Below are positions 27,301-35,865 of a stretch of 64,000 nucleotides of DNA, piece after piece (within the stretch, counting starts at the first letter, position 1; the number at the start of each line of letters is the position of its first letter). The stretch comes from Pseudomonadota bacterium. GTDB taxonomy: Bacteria; Desulfobacterota; Binatia; Binatales; Binataceae. The notes under the pieces are model-generated. The model was not told where the DNA came from. It made no database searches and was given only the letters and a program-made list of their open reading frames with translations. Position numbers and translations under genes: made by a program. Location: NCBI GenBank assembly GCA_021323945.1, contig JAJPKA010000018.1, positions 619,529 through 683,528 of the forward strand, written 5' to 3'.

Positions 27301-27479
27301 TCCCGATGGCCATTTCCCACTCTTCGGGAGCCGAGGTACAGCGGCCGCTCGCCACCGTGGTAATCGGTGGATTGATGACTTCGATGCCATTCACTCTATA
27401 CGTGATCCCGATCCTCTATCGGTGGATTACACCTCAGAGCGATTCACCATCCGCGCCTACGAGTATCTCGACCGATTAG
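24387..27479 (+). CDS. czcA: heavy-metal RND efflux pump, CzcA family
   Basis: A 1030-residue proton-driven inner-membrane pump. The N-terminus (MTFILIVVFVALGLRAMVQLPIDASPDV...VQI) and the TM4 relay GAIDFGLIVDGSVVMIEN, with two Asp and a Glu, match HME-RND pumps rather than drug pumps. The porter repeat signatures IPPGYGPPQMTPVSTGLGEI and WGGQYENLERA are also present. CusA-type Met residues and the TGIKTPVG motif of the second pump (46503-49697) are absent; the matching segment is MISGIKGDVAIHIYGD. This suggests divalent cations (Zn, Co, Ni or Cd) rather than Cu/Ag, an inference. The start ATG lies 44 bases after czcB. Confidence 0.88.
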   Translation: MAAKIFDAALQNRLMTFILIVVFVALGLRAMVQLPIDASPDVTPNVVQIVTDAPGLGAAEVENLITFPIEVAMRGLPGIKEIRSVSRFGLSSVQVYFREQLDTYFVRRLVMERLPEAAATIPPGYGPPQMTPVSTGLGEIFQFEVLDPHRSPMELRSLLDWRIAPRLKEVPGVVEINSFGGELKTYEVELRPEALVAYKLTLAEVFHALQKNNLSAGGGYIVHNGEQEVIRGAGLVTNLTDIGNIVVATRNEVPVYIRNLGRVTFAPMLRQGAVTRDGKGETVAGIVMLLIGENSRTVVDQVKAKLREIEPTLPKGVKIVPYYDRAELIRRTINTVAHNLAEGAILVSLLLFVFLGDFRAALIVASVIPLSMLAAFIGMNWMGVSGNLMSLGAIDFGLIVDGSVVMIENICHHLAHDPQTKRSMVRQVFEAGHEVLRPIVFAIGIIIVVYLPILSFQEVEGKMFRPMALTVIFALCGSLLFALTYVPVMASVFLKQGVAQEPWIVRQCSRIHERLRQLTMTWPRAVVLVTAAILAVSLIAAPFLGSEFIPTLDEGTVNLDVMQTPSISLEEAIANSTEAEKALLELPEVTRVVSRIGRPEIATAPNGPDESDVYVFLKPRAQWQVKSKEQLIEQIDQKLRERVPGMSVAFSQPIEARINDMISGIKGDVAIHIYGDKLDRMMALGTRIMQILGSLPGAADVKMIPRSGLTSVNIEIDRGAVARYGINASDVLDAIETIGGHVVGQVVEGQARYPLQVRFEETARQNLDQLQNISVASPAGALIPLAQLAKISVTEGPVAIWRNNLSRRVTVAANVRGTDLGSFVAAARSALAKQVQLPQGWWLEWGGQYENLERAWNRLMLLVPAALLLILVLLYNTFSSMRLALLIFGNVLSGASGGIFALLLRGLTFSITAGVGFITLFGVSVLNGVVLVSEINRLWEAGANIDEAIGSASRYRLRPILMASLVALFGFIPMAISHSSGAEVQRPLATVVIGGLMTSMPFTLYVIPILYRWITPQSDSPSAPTSISTD

Positions 27480-28507
27480 AAGTTTCAATTCGGTTTGAAA
27501 TCGCTGTCCAAACCGGTTGTGGCGAAAACCAACAGGGTTTTTGGCAAAATGCCCCGATAGCCGTATCGCCCCGCATATCAAGCGCGGCTTGAAGCCAAAG
27601 ATCGCGCCGGCTTGCTGGCCCACCGTTTGCTTCCACAGCTTCTTGCCCTGCCCCTGAGACGCCGCGCTACCAGCATACTCCTCCCAGGTGCTGTGGCGCG
27701 GCGCTCCTCTTTCAAATTGCGCTTGAATCTTGAACCGCAGTGCAACGGAGGCTTGCGACGCGAGCCGTATAGACGGCCATTCAGGCGTCCGACTCGAGGC
27801 GGCTCGCCACAAAGAAGGAGCGGAGGGTGTGTCCAACGCTGAGATCGACACTCCGTCGACCCTGGTAAGGAGAAAGGCAATACAGCTGGCGAAGCCGCCA
27901 AAAGACCAGACCGCCAGCTAAACACTTGCGCAGGCTTTACAAATTAATCGCAGAGGAGCGATTGAAGAAGGTGGGGGAAGCCAGAGCGCCTGCGATTTAG
28001 AACATAAGGACGATTTGTTTGAATCTCAGTGACTCTGAGGAGAAGGCGTCCCCCACGGCCTCTGAAACGGAGCACCAATCGTGCCATCCATGGTAAGGGT
28101 GCTCCGGGAGCTTGACTTGGTGCTTTGCGCCTTTTTTGATCGGCGTGTAGTTCGAGTTGTGGAGAGACGCTACAAGTGGTGTGGCAATTTGACGCACTGA
28201 GCAGAAACGAGCTGGACCGTGCCCGCTACAGCAGGCTAGCTCAAAGCAGCGTGGCTGACCATGGGCCGCGTCGCCGAGCCCACTATTCGCAGGATTAGGC
28301 GTCAGAACCGGCAACTCACTGGCGTTTCAGCCGACGTCTAGGCTTTCGTGCCTTTGAAGACTCATGCCGAGCTCGGCCCAGGATTTGTATTCAGACAAGC
28401 ATGAAGTACACGAGAACGAGAGTTACGCAATCCGCTTTCGGTCAACTGCTACGGCGAGCCGTTCGAAGCAAACTGTGTATCAGCCGGTCTGAAACCGCGC
28501 TTAAAAT
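27480..28507. other. kilobase-long intergenic region, no confident gene
   Basis: Just after the pump gene a TTTCAA/TTGAAA inverted repeat lies at about 27483-27500. An eight-base-pair inverted repeat (AGCTGGCG/CGCCAGCT) spans 27884-27919. Minus-strand frames at 27444-27851 and 27997-28314 have no ribosome site or known motif and may be eroded coding sequence. Promoter elements for the kinase gene were not identified. Confidence 0.45.
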
Positions 28508-29995
28508 TTGCCTGTGACTATCGGTAGACGTCTTGTGTTGGTGCTGCTCCTGGCCATGACGCCCGTGGTGGCGGTCTACACATATTGGAGCGCACGATGG
28601 TCGAGCCGGAACTACATTGCTGACTTGAAACGCGAAACCGCAGCTACCACCCGGGCCTTGGCACCCGTGTTGGCTACTTATCTGCAGCAAGAGCAGTGGG
28701 CAAAAGTGCGTGAAATACTCCAACGATTGAGCGCCGACGAAACCGCAAGCGCGGTGCTGCACCGCGACGGCCAGCCCTGGTACTCGGTTCCGGAAGTCCC
28801 TGACAAACTGATCGTCAAAGCGATGGATCGCGTTCGCCAGCAGCAGGATCTCGATTTCGAGGCAAGCGTCGCCGGTCGTTACTGGTTCTGCCGCATCGTT
28901 CCTTTGAATGGCAACGGCGTGATTGGATATCTGCTGGTGGCCCAAGATTGGAGCGACATCGGCGAGGACGTCCGCCAGCGGATGCTGCCTCCGGTTGGAG
29001 CTGCACTTTTGGTGACAGCGTTAATCGCCGCTTTGATACCGATCTTTGTTAATCGTTATGTGTCCCGGCCGTTGGCGGAACTCTCGCGCCGCGTGCTCCG
29101 CTTCTCGGGCGCGGACCAATCGGGCAAAACCGTAGCCAACAACGAGGTCGAGCTGCTCAGTGAGGAGTTTCAAAGACTCGATCAGCGGCTGACGAAAGCC
29201 CACGCGGACCTGCTCGAGCGGCACCGCTACGAGCTGGAACTCGACCGGCGACTTCAACGCTCCGACCGGCTGGCAACGATTGGAACCCTCGCCTCAGGAC
29301 TGGCGCACGAGATCGGAACGCCAATGGCCGTTATTAGAACGCGGACTGAACTGCTGCTTGAAAGCAACCTTGGTCACGAAAAAACTCGAGAAGGATTGGA
29401 AATCATCCTGCACCAGATCCAACGCATCTCGCGCATCGTGCAGATGCTTTTGGATTATGCCCGCAACCGCGAGCCTGTGCGCGCCAGGCACGACATCACG
29501 ATGATCATCGAGCACGTGGTCAAGCTGGTTGAAACCGAAGCCAAGCGGCGTGGCGTAAGAGTTGAAGTGGAACACGATGGGACACCCCTCATGGTCGAAT
29601 GCGATCCGGAACAGCTCCAGCAGGTGTTTATAAACCTCGCGGTCAATGCCTTTGACGCGATGGTGCCGAACCGGGGGACGCTTCGCGTCACCGCTGAAGT
29701 TGAACACCAAAGCAACCAGACTCGCTTTGCCAAGGTGACCTTCGAGGACAACGGGTCCGGCGTTCCGCCACAGTTTCAGGACCAGGTGTTCGACCCATTC
29801 TTCACGACCAAACCGCCGGGAAAAGGCACAGGAATGGGTCTGTCCGTCAGCCAGGCGATAATCCATGATCACAATGGCGATATCAATTTTGATAGCCAAC
29901 CCGGCGTTACCCGCTTCTATGTGCGAATCCCAATGCTGCCCGATAGCGGAACCGCGCGGATTTACAAAGAGGCAATCGCGGAGCATTCAACTTGA
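28508..29995 (+). CDS. membrane sensor histidine kinase (NtrB/ZraS-like)
   Basis: A 495-residue sensor kinase. TM1 covers about residues 8-27 and TM2 about 161-182, enclosing a periplasmic sensor domain of roughly 130 residues (no known fold assigned). A HAMP linker follows (NRYVSRPLAELSRRVL), then a coiled segment, then the H-box GLAHEIGTPMAVIRTR with phospho-acceptor His267. The ATPase domain has the N-box QVFINLAVNAFDAM, G1 FEDNGSGVP, an F-box FDPFFTTKPPGKGTGMGLSV and a G2-type loop. The topology matches ZraS-type metal or envelope-stress sensors. It overlaps the response-regulator gene by four bases, and follows the Czc-type operon, which it may sense for. The start is TTG (28508) or GTG (28514). 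Confidence 0.85.
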   Translation: MPVTIGRRLVLVLLLAMTPVVAVYTYWSARWSSRNYIADLKRETAATTRALAPVLATYLQQEQWAKVREILQRLSADETASAVLHRDGQPWYSVPEVPDKLIVKAMDRVRQQQDLDFEASVAGRYWFCRIVPLNGNGVIGYLLVAQDWSDIGEDVRQRMLPPVGAALLVTALIAALIPIFVNRYVSRPLAELSRRVLRFSGADQSGKTVANNEVELLSEEFQRLDQRLTKAHADLLERHRYELELDRRLQRSDRLATIGTLASGLAHEIGTPMAVIRTRTELLLESNLGHEKTREGLEIILHQIQRISRIVQMLLDYARNREPVRARHDITMIIEHVVKLVETEAKRRGVRVEVEHDGTPLMVECDPEQLQQVFINLAVNAFDAMVPNRGTLRVTAEVEHQSNQTRFAKVTFEDNGSGVPPQFQDQVFDPFFTTKPPGKGTGMGLSVSQAIIHDHNGDINFDSQPGVTRFYVRIPMLPDSGTARIYKEAIAEHST

Positions 29996-31386
29996 CTGAA
30001 CGGCAAGCAACGATCCTGGTCGTCGATGACGACGCCGAAATGTGCAGCGCTGTCTGCGACGTCCTGAGGCAGTCTGGCTATCTCGCACTGAGTGCCCAGT
30101 CCGGCTCCGAGGCACTGGAGACCGTTCGTCGGGAGCGGCCCGACTTGCTCATCTCGGATCTGCGCATGACCGAAATGTCCGGCCATCAGCTGCAACAGGA
30201 GCTCCAAGCGATTGCGCCCGATCTCCCGGTGGTAATAATCACCGCGTTCGGCACTATCGAGAGTGCTGTCGAGTCGATGAAACTCGGCGCGCGTGACTTC
30301 ATCACCAAGCCCTTCAGCAACAAAGAGTTACTCCTCGTGGTGTCTCGCGCGTTGGAAAATCGGCGCCTGCGGCAGGAAGTCAAGCAGCTGCGAGTCGAGC
30401 TGGCCCGCAGCTACGGTCTGCCAAACATTATTGCGGCAGACCCGAAAATGGCAGCAGTTTTGGAGATGGCTGAACGTGTTGCTGACAGCCTCGCTACCGT
30501 CCTCATTACAGGCGAAAGTGGCACTGGAAAAGACCTTCTGGCTCGCGCGATTCATTTCTCCAGCGCGCGGCGGGAGGGCCCCTTCATACCAATCAACTGT
30601 GCAGCAATTCCGGAAAACCTCATCGAAAGTGAACTGTTCGGTTATGCCCGGGGCGCCTTCACCGATGCGCGCCAGGCCAAGACCGGACTTTTTATTGCCG
30701 CGCGCGGTGGCACGTTGTTCCTCGATGAAGTAGGTGAAATGCCGGTGCCGCTCCAGAGTAAACTCTTGCGTGCCATCGAAGACAAAAAGATCCGGCCTTT
30801 GGGAGCAACCGAAGAGATCCCCGTGGACGTCCGGATCCTAGCTGCCACCAATGCTAACCTAGACAAGGCTCTCGAAAGCGGCAAATTCCGCTCCGACCTT
30901 TATTACCGGCTGTCCACGGTCACCCTCGCCATTCCGCCGCTACGCGAACGACCGGCCGATATCCCTTTGCTCATCAAACACTTTCTGGCGCGCGCCAGCG
31001 CCGAAGCCGGTCGCGATGTGCCCGAAATCGAACCACAGGCAATGGCGCGACTGTTGCGCTACCCGTGGCCAGGCAATGCGCGCGAACTGCAAAACGCGAT
31101 TCAACGCGGGGTAATATTGGCCCGCAATAATGTCCTTACTATTAACGAGTTGCCGCCGAAAGTGGCCGGGACCGGCTTTTCCGCCGCCCGGATGCTGAGC
31201 GAGGCAGTAGACAAGCGGTTAAGCCTCGATCAGCTCGAGCGCGATTACATCCGCGCGGTGGTCGAAGCAGTCAACGGAAACAAAACCGAAGCCGCCAGCA
31301 TCTTGCGGATCGATCGCAAGACCCTCTATCGCAAACTGGAAGAAGCGTCTGAGACTGAGTCGAATGAATCCAGCGCTGAAAATTGA
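29992..31386 (+). CDS. sigma-54-dependent response regulator (NtrC/ZraR family)
   Basis: A 464-residue transcription activator. The receiver domain has LVVDDDAEM, phospho-acceptor Asp56 in LLISDLRM and Lys in DFITKP. The AAA+ domain has Walker A GESGTGKD (about 174-181), the sigma-54 contact loop GAFTDA at 221-226, Walker B GGTLFLDEVGE and the arginine region. A Fis-type HTH closes the protein (GNKTEAASILRIDRKTLYRKL). The loop differs from consensus GAFTGA by Asp for Gly, a variant known in some family members. The TTG start overlaps the kinase stop (TTGA), so kinase and regulator are coupled. The target is probably a sigma-54 promoter, perhaps that of the upstream efflux operon. Confidence 0.9.
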   Translation: MTERQATILVVDDDAEMCSAVCDVLRQSGYLALSAQSGSEALETVRRERPDLLISDLRMTEMSGHQLQQELQAIAPDLPVVIITAFGTIESAVESMKLGARDFITKPFSNKELLLVVSRALENRRLRQEVKQLRVELARSYGLPNIIAADPKMAAVLEMAERVADSLATVLITGESGTGKDLLARAIHFSSARREGPFIPINCAAIPENLIESELFGYARGAFTDARQAKTGLFIAARGGTLFLDEVGEMPVPLQSKLLRAIEDKKIRPLGATEEIPVDVRILAATNANLDKALESGKFRSDLYYRLSTVTLAIPPLRERPADIPLLIKHFLARASAEAGRDVPEIEPQAMARLLRYPWPGNARELQNAIQRGVILARNNVLTINELPPKVAGTGFSAARMLSEAVDKRLSLDQLERDYIRAVVEAVNGNKTEAASILRIDRKTLYRKLEEASETESNESSAEN

Positions 31387-31421
31387 GCGGCCGACTCAAG
31401 GCGGCCACGCTAATCACGCGT

Positions 31422-32666
31422 TCAGCGGCGGTCCTCGTCCGATTCCATCATTGCCTGGCCGTTGATGCCGGACGGTCGCGGGCTCCCGTTATGCCGGGTA
31501 AAGCTCGGCACGTCGAGGGCGCTCTCGTCAATCAGCCCGAGACGACGAACCGGTTTGCTGGTACCGTTCGTCGCGACAGGTTGCCCTGTCGGTGCAGACG
31601 TGGCTGGCTCACCCTGAACTGATTCGGACGCGACTGACTGGATCTGCGTCTCTTTGGTCGGAGAAGGCATAGAAGCCGAAAACGTATGACGTGCAGCCCG
31701 CGGCTCTCGCCCGTATTCGCCGAAGCCAGTTGCGATGACCGTGACGCGGATCTCATTCGCCATCTGCTCGTCAATTACGGCGCCGAAAATAATATTGGCA
31801 TCTTCGTGCGCCTCCTCCTGAATCAGGCTGGCGGCTTCGTTCACCTCATAGAGCGACATGTCAGGTCCACCGGTAACGTTGATCAGCAACCCGCGAGCGC
31901 CCCTGATCGACGTATCCTCCAGCAGTGGACTCGAGATGGCGCGCTGCGCCGCATCGGCCGCCCGATTTTCTCCCGAGGCACGAGCCGTACCCATCATAGC
32001 CATACCCATATCGGCCATAATCGAACGGACGTCGGCGAAATCAAGATTGATTAGCCCATGAACGGTGACCAGTTCCGAGATCCCGCGAACCGCCTGCAGC
32101 AAGACGTCGTCGGCTTTCTGAAAAGCTTCTCTCAGGGTAGTGGTGCGGTTGGCAACTGATAAGAGACGATCGTTCGGAATTGTAATCAGTGTATCAACGG
32201 CTTCTTTTAACTCGCGCAGACCCTCTTCAGCCTGGTTCTGGCGCTTGCGGCCCTCGAACTGAAAGGGTTTGGTAACCACTGCGACGGTCAGAGCACCGCT
32301 CTCGCGCGCAAAACGGGCGATCACTGGTGCTGAACCGGTACCAGTGCCGCCGCCCATTCCGGCTGTAACAAAGACCATTTCAGCGTCTGCCAGCAGCTGG
32401 CGCAAACGCTCCTCATCCTCGAGCGCTGCCTTACGGCCGATTTCAGGATTACCACCCGTTCCCCGTCCGCGGGTTAAGCTTTGACCGATCTGTAGCCGGC
32501 TCGGTGCAGTATTGTTGAAGAGCGCCTGCGCGTCGGTGTTTACGGAAACAAACTCCACATTGCGCAGACCAGAAGCGATCATGTGGTTGATCGCGTTACC
32601 ACCGCAACCACCGGCGCCGATTACTTTGATCCGGGCTCCTGGTTCGTTCTCAATGACGTCGACCAT
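31422..32666 (-). CDS. ftsZ: cell division GTPase FtsZ
   Basis: The tubulin-like protein that polymerises into the division ring. The 414 residues contain [17 protein letters not shown] (first nucleotide loop), the tubulin signature [11 protein letters not shown], the T7 catalytic loop [14 protein letters not shown] and the C-terminal peptide [11 protein letters not shown] that binds FtsA/ZipA-type partners, reached through a variable Pro/Thr/Ser linker. The ATG follows a GGAGGTGAAC ribosome site. Both domains and the terminal peptide are complete, so it should be functional. Unusually, no ftsA, ftsQ or other dcw genes flank it; it lies alone, convergent with the two-component operon. Confidence 0.95.
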   Translation of the reverse strand: MVDVIENEPGARIKVIGAGGCGGNAINHMIASGLRNVEFVSVNTDAQALFNNTAPSRLQIGQSLTRGRGTGGNPEIGRKAALEDEERLRQLLADAEMVFVTAGMGGGTGTGSAPVIARFARESGALTVAVVTKPFQFEGRKRQNQAEEGLRELKEAVDTLITIPNDRLLSVANRTTTLREAFQKADDVLLQAVRGISELVTVHGLINLDFADVRSIMADMGMAMMGTARASGENRAADAAQRAISSPLLEDTSIRGARGLLINVTGGPDMSLYEVNEAASLIQEEAHEDANIIFGAVIDEQMANEIRVTVIATGFGEYGREPRAARHTFSASMPSPTKETQIQSVASESVQGEPATSAPTGQPVATNGTSKPVRRLGLIDESALDVPSFTRHNGSPRPSGINGQAMMESDEDRR

Positions 32667-33832
32667 AGTTCACCTCCACGACCACTCATTCTTTAGTGGA
32701 GCGATGCTCGCTGATGGGCCCCACAACCAGACAGTCGCCAAGACTATCCGGCCGGCACGCCGAGGCGAGCTCCTTGGCAGAGTCAGAAACAGCTGTTCTG
32801 AGCCGACGCCTAAAAACCCTGACGAGGATCAGCGTCGCCGAAGCTTAATTGATAGGCAGCGAAACAACCCAGCCGCCCAACTCCGCAACCACCATATGAT
32901 TGTGACGCGAAACGGTCCAGAGTAGCCAGTGGGTCGTTCGTCAGCTTTTTCCACAAGTTATGCAACGACTTTTCCCCAAAACCGGACTCCGGTTGGTTAA
33001 TCTCAGGCCATTGTGTCGACTGCGGAATCAGCAACAACCGCGCGAAGCTCTCCCCTTTCATCTCACCAAAAATCCGTCGGTCGACCGGCGGGTGTACTCA
33101 TCCTCAATGCGAATGACTACTAAGTGAGTTAGACATGAGAAAACACAAGGCGATAAACTTTCCACTATAGAAAGACACACTCGGTTTCTTTAGAAGCTGC
33201 CGAGTATCAGTTGCTGATTTCGATCGGGCAATGCCGAGCTTCAATTGTCCGAATGGCTGGTCCATTTTTTAGTGACTGCGCGAAAGCTCACAGGCGTCAC
33301 GCCGCCGTCGAACAAAACTCCTGGTGCTCCGTTCTGCTCCGCCATTCCCGCCTCACAGCATCGATCGGAACGTGCTTTAATTACCAAAGGCCGCTGCCAA
33401 CACACAGCACGCGCTACGCCCCGACCAATCGAACGTTGCGATTTCACCTCACTTGCAAGTGGCCTCACCGTCGTGCCGGCCGTGAGGAACGGCCGAAGGT
33501 CAAGAGCCCCTCACCGCAACGTCGCCGAGGCATTCGCCTCCTCTAAATTGAGCCTGCCTGCGAAACTGCCCCGGCCCGCAAGCTTGCGCCCGTCCCGCCA
33601 AGCTCAATCGGCCCTGCGCGCAGTGATTGCTTTACAGGATCCCTGTGAGAACGGGCTACCTGCAGCCTCCGAGCCGGAGAGGCTTTTATACAAGGGGATG
33701 GCTACACTTGCGGCCAATACGCGATCCTATAGTTTCTATCGCAGCATCTGACACACAATCAGTAACTCAGTGACTCAATTTGAATCATTTGCATAATTAG
33801 TGTCTTTTTATGGTACATAGAGTCATTTAGTG
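32667..33832. other. long intergenic region after ftsZ
   Basis: About 1.17 kb without a convincing gene. Frames such as 33245-33751 (plus) and 32810-33061 (minus) have no ribosome site or motif. No tmRNA, RNase P or SRP signature was recognised. The sequence becomes AT-rich from about 33740 toward the promoter of the next gene. Confidence 0.45.
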
Positions 33833-33862
33833 TTGACTTGTAGTCATAGGCATTGGTATAGA
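33833..33862 (+). promoter_or_regulatory. sigma-70-type promoter for the conserved hypothetical at 33955
   Basis: TTGACT at 33833-33838, an 18-base spacer and TATAGA at 33857-33862, in an AT-rich tract. Several TCAT/AGTCA-type elements lie at 33755-33850 (for example GAATCATTT, GAGTCATTT, TAGTCATAG) and could be regulator half-sites. The predicted leader is about 85 nt. Confidence 0.6.
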
Positions 33863-33954
33863 TGAAAGTAATTCATCGTAGCTTGTTTAAACCAATGACA
33901 TTTGCAGGCCGAGCAGCATCGGGTCACACGGTATACGAGCAAGGGGGGAACCAG

Positions 33955-34503
33955 ATGCAAAATCAGCAATCAGTGTGTTCGACGGACGACTTACTCTCAC
34001 AGACCGATATCATTTTGCCGTCGCAGTACTTCGGTTTGATGGGTAGTGCGGGCTTGTCAGGTGAACAGCGCCTGATGCTCGCGGTGCTGGTAGACGCCAT
34101 TAACGTTTTGCAGAGCTGGAAAGGTGCAGGGGGTGCTCACAAGCGTCGCAATTATGCCGAGGCCGCGCGATGGGTAAATACCCCAGGAACTACCCATCCC
34201 TTTTCGTTCGACAGTGTTTGTGATGCGTTGGGAATCGACTCCGAACTGCTGCGGTCCCGTCTCCGTGGACTGACGGTTCCGCCCGCCAGCCTGTCGAGTC
34301 GCACTCGTCTTGCCCGTCTCCGACTGAAGGAATTGAGCCGAAGACAGCGCGTCACGGTGAACCGCTCCCGCCGGCGCGGCAATGTCCCCGGTAGGCGCCG
34401 TATAGTGGTGGAAGACCACGCGGCGAGCTCCTCCTGGAGGGTGCGCATCGAAGACGTTCAGGAGCGTACGATGCCGGTCTCGGTTTGGCCACCGATCTCG
34501 TAA
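33955..34503 (+). CDS. conserved hypothetical protein, possibly regulatory
   Basis: A protein of 182 residues. The core LPSQYFGLMGSAGLSGEQRLMLAVLVDAINVLQ, then FSFDSVCDALGIDSELLRSRLRGL, resembles a family recalled from deltaproteobacteria-like and Methylomirabilota genomes with no assigned function. The second half of the core looks like a helix-turn-helix (SFDSVCDALGIDSELLRSRL). The tail is strongly basic (RTRLARLRLKELSRRQRVTVNRSRRRG), suiting nucleic-acid binding. The ATG at 33955 follows AAGGGGGGAA and is preferred to upstream ATGs. It opens the stress island and sits behind a good promoter. The function is an inference only. Confidence 0.7.
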   Translation: MQNQQSVCSTDDLLSQTDIILPSQYFGLMGSAGLSGEQRLMLAVLVDAINVLQSWKGAGGAHKRRNYAEAARWVNTPGTTHPFSFDSVCDALGIDSELLRSRLRGLTVPPASLSSRTRLARLRLKELSRRQRVTVNRSRRRGNVPGRRRIVVEDHAASSSWRVRIEDVQERTMPVSVWPPIS

Positions 34504-34666
34504 CTCAGCGACAGACTTAATCAACAGACCGCCAGCGGGATGTTAACAATAGGACAGCAGAATCTTGATTCGAGCTAAAGGAGAGTCTAGTTTGGTGTTC
34601 GGCATGCGAGGTCCGTCAGTTGAAGGGTTGCGCGTCCCGCTAACCAAAGGATAACTTGATCAGGCG

Positions 34667-34882
34667 ATGAAAAATGAGGCCAATGCAGCCGTTCGAGACG
34701 ATATCATCACAGTGCGTGAGCTCGCCGATCTCCTACGGCTGCATCCTGCCTTGCGTGCGCACGCTTCGAATATCTATCGCCTCTTGCGGCAAGGCAAGCT
34801 TCCCGCTTTTAAAGTAGGCTCCGGTTGGGCTTTTAGTCGCGAGGCGGTCGGCCGGATGATCGAGCGCGAGCTCAGCCAGTAG
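34667..34882 (+). CDS. excisionase-fold (MerR-like) DNA-binding protein
   Basis: A 71-residue protein that is almost wholly one winged-helix excisionase/HTH_17 domain: IITVRELADLLRLH, SNIYRLLRQGKLPAFKVGSGWAFSREAVGRMI. The match to this domain family is clear. It lacks the serine/tyrosine recombinase neighbour expected for a true excisionase, so it is more likely a small regulator. The domain is insert-extended between helices 1 and 2 (HPALRAHAS) compared with the similar domain at 43265. Its ATG has the weak AAGGATAA site upstream. Confidence 0.75.
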   Translation: MKNEANAAVRDDIITVRELADLLRLHPALRAHASNIYRLLRQGKLPAFKVGSGWAFSREAVGRMIERELSQ

Positions 34883-35389
34883 ACCCTCCCGTTTTCAGCC
34901 CAACATCAGGCCCCCAGGGACCTTGTTAACGAGCACGATGTCTGGGGAATTTCTCTTTACTTGACTGCTACCAGTGGAGGTTGGCGCAGCGCCCTGTCTT
35001 AGCGCCAGCGTTTACGAGATGCTTTTGCTCTGAATAGGACCGTCGAAGCGGAAGACTTCCACGACCAGAGCGCCGATGAACCGATCAGCATCAGCAACCA
35101 ATCATCGTTGAAAAAAGCCCTACGATGCGGCGTGGCTGGAGATTCACTTAATGATTCATTACCAGTCTGCAGCACGTGCGCCACAAGCGTGAGGGTTCAC
35201 TGGCAGTTTCAACTTTCCACCTACTGCCTTAGGAGCAGTTCAAAACTCCACAAAGAACAGGAGTTTATCCGGCGCCGCCAGTGCGAGCTTTTCGCGATAA
35301 TTCACCTGACTTCAGGCGATAGTCTGACTTCACTTCAGTTGAACAGTGATTAGATTGCTTGGTGGAAGAACTCCCTCAAAAAGGAGGTG
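34883..35389. other. intergenic region
   Basis: About 500 bases between the small DNA-binding protein and the next ribosome site. A minus-strand frame at 34999-35184 ends in a hydrophobic segment and a basic tail but has no ribosome site. Nothing else was recognised. Confidence 0.4.
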
Positions 35390-35554
35390 ATGGCTGTGCT
35401 GGCGATCGTCGAGAAGTGGCTCGCATGGTTAGCCTCCTCGTGGAGCAAGTTGTTCTGTCAGAAGCGAATGCCTCCGGCAGAACTTCTTCCCGCAAGGGGT
35501 GGTTCTTCCGGAGCTAGCCTGCCGTGGTCGAATAGGCGGCTGGATCGCGCCTAG
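35390..35554 (+). CDS. possible small protein (52-54 residues)
   Basis: An ORF starting at ATG 35390 or, better spaced, GTG 35396, behind the strong site AAAGGAGG. It encodes a Trp-rich amphipathic start (IVEKWLAWLASSWSKLF) and a Gly/Ser-rich basic tail, with no family match. The reading frame contains the long hairpin at 35472-35513, so the sequence may instead be a structured leader of the Hsp20 operon. The case for coding rests on the ribosome site alone. Confidence 0.35.
   Translation: MAVLAIVEKWLAWLASSWSKLFCQKRMPPAELLPARGGSSGASLPWSNRRLDRA
35472..35513 (+). repeat. long imperfect hairpin upstream of the hsp20 genes
   Basis: CTCCGGCAGAAC on one arm pairs with GTTCTTCCGGAG on the other with one mismatch, and the pairing continues weakly toward a GCAA apex. 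No T run follows. It could be an RNA processing or regulatory structure. Confidence 0.5.
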
Positions 35555-35865
35555 CGCGGTCTGGTCCAGGTTTCGCCGAGGACTGGCGTCTGTTTTCGCC
35601 AGTTTGAGGCGATACCGGCGCCCACGAGGATAGGCGGCGACTAAGCCGTTCGGCCGGCGGCTCGTCAGTTCGGAGGTAAGCCGGCGGGTCGAAAGGTGGT
35701 GTGCAAAGGGATGCGCGTTTTATGCGCGACATCCCGCCCCGCCTGACGGCAGGCGGGCCGAATACCGCTCTGTTCGGGCGCCGAGCCCGGACGGCTCTTT
35801 TCGCTGATACCGAGTCGGTCGCTGTTTTCCAATCAGAATCACATCTCTTAGGGAGGGCTCAAACG
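35555..35865. other. leader region of the first hsp20 gene
   Basis: A structured leader of about 310 bases. It contains the hairpin at 35738-35757 and a CGGGC/GCCCG stem near 35778-35793. No CIRCE inverted repeat or clear heat-shock sigma promoter was recognised. The frame from 35701 runs into the Hsp20 gene but has no ribosome site. Confidence 0.4.
35738..35757 (+). repeat. perfect GC-rich hairpin
   Basis: CCCGCCTG, loop ACGG, CAGGCGGG: eight base pairs with a four-base loop. It lies 108 bases before the first hsp20 start and lacks a T run. Confidence 0.6.

Noticed and set aside
27444..27851. A 135-residue minus-strand frame after czcA
   Set aside because: Starts inside no ribosome-site context and overlaps the czcA 3' end; could be eroded sequence but not supportable as a gene.
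29294..29986. A 230-residue minus-strand frame inside the histidine kinase gene
   Set aside because: Covers the conserved kinase core on the other strand; no ribosome site.
33245..33751. A 168-residue plus-strand frame in the gap after ftsZ
   Set aside because: No ribosome site, low-information composition and no recognisable domain; kept only as intergenic description.
34667..34882. True phage/integrative-element excisionase
   Set aside because: The domain fits, but no integrase or attachment repeats are nearby, so a small regulator is more likely.
34999..35184. A 61-residue frame with a C-terminal hydrophobic helix and basic tail, recalling sorting-signal proteins
   Set aside because: No ribosome site, GTG start only, and the sorting motif itself is missing.
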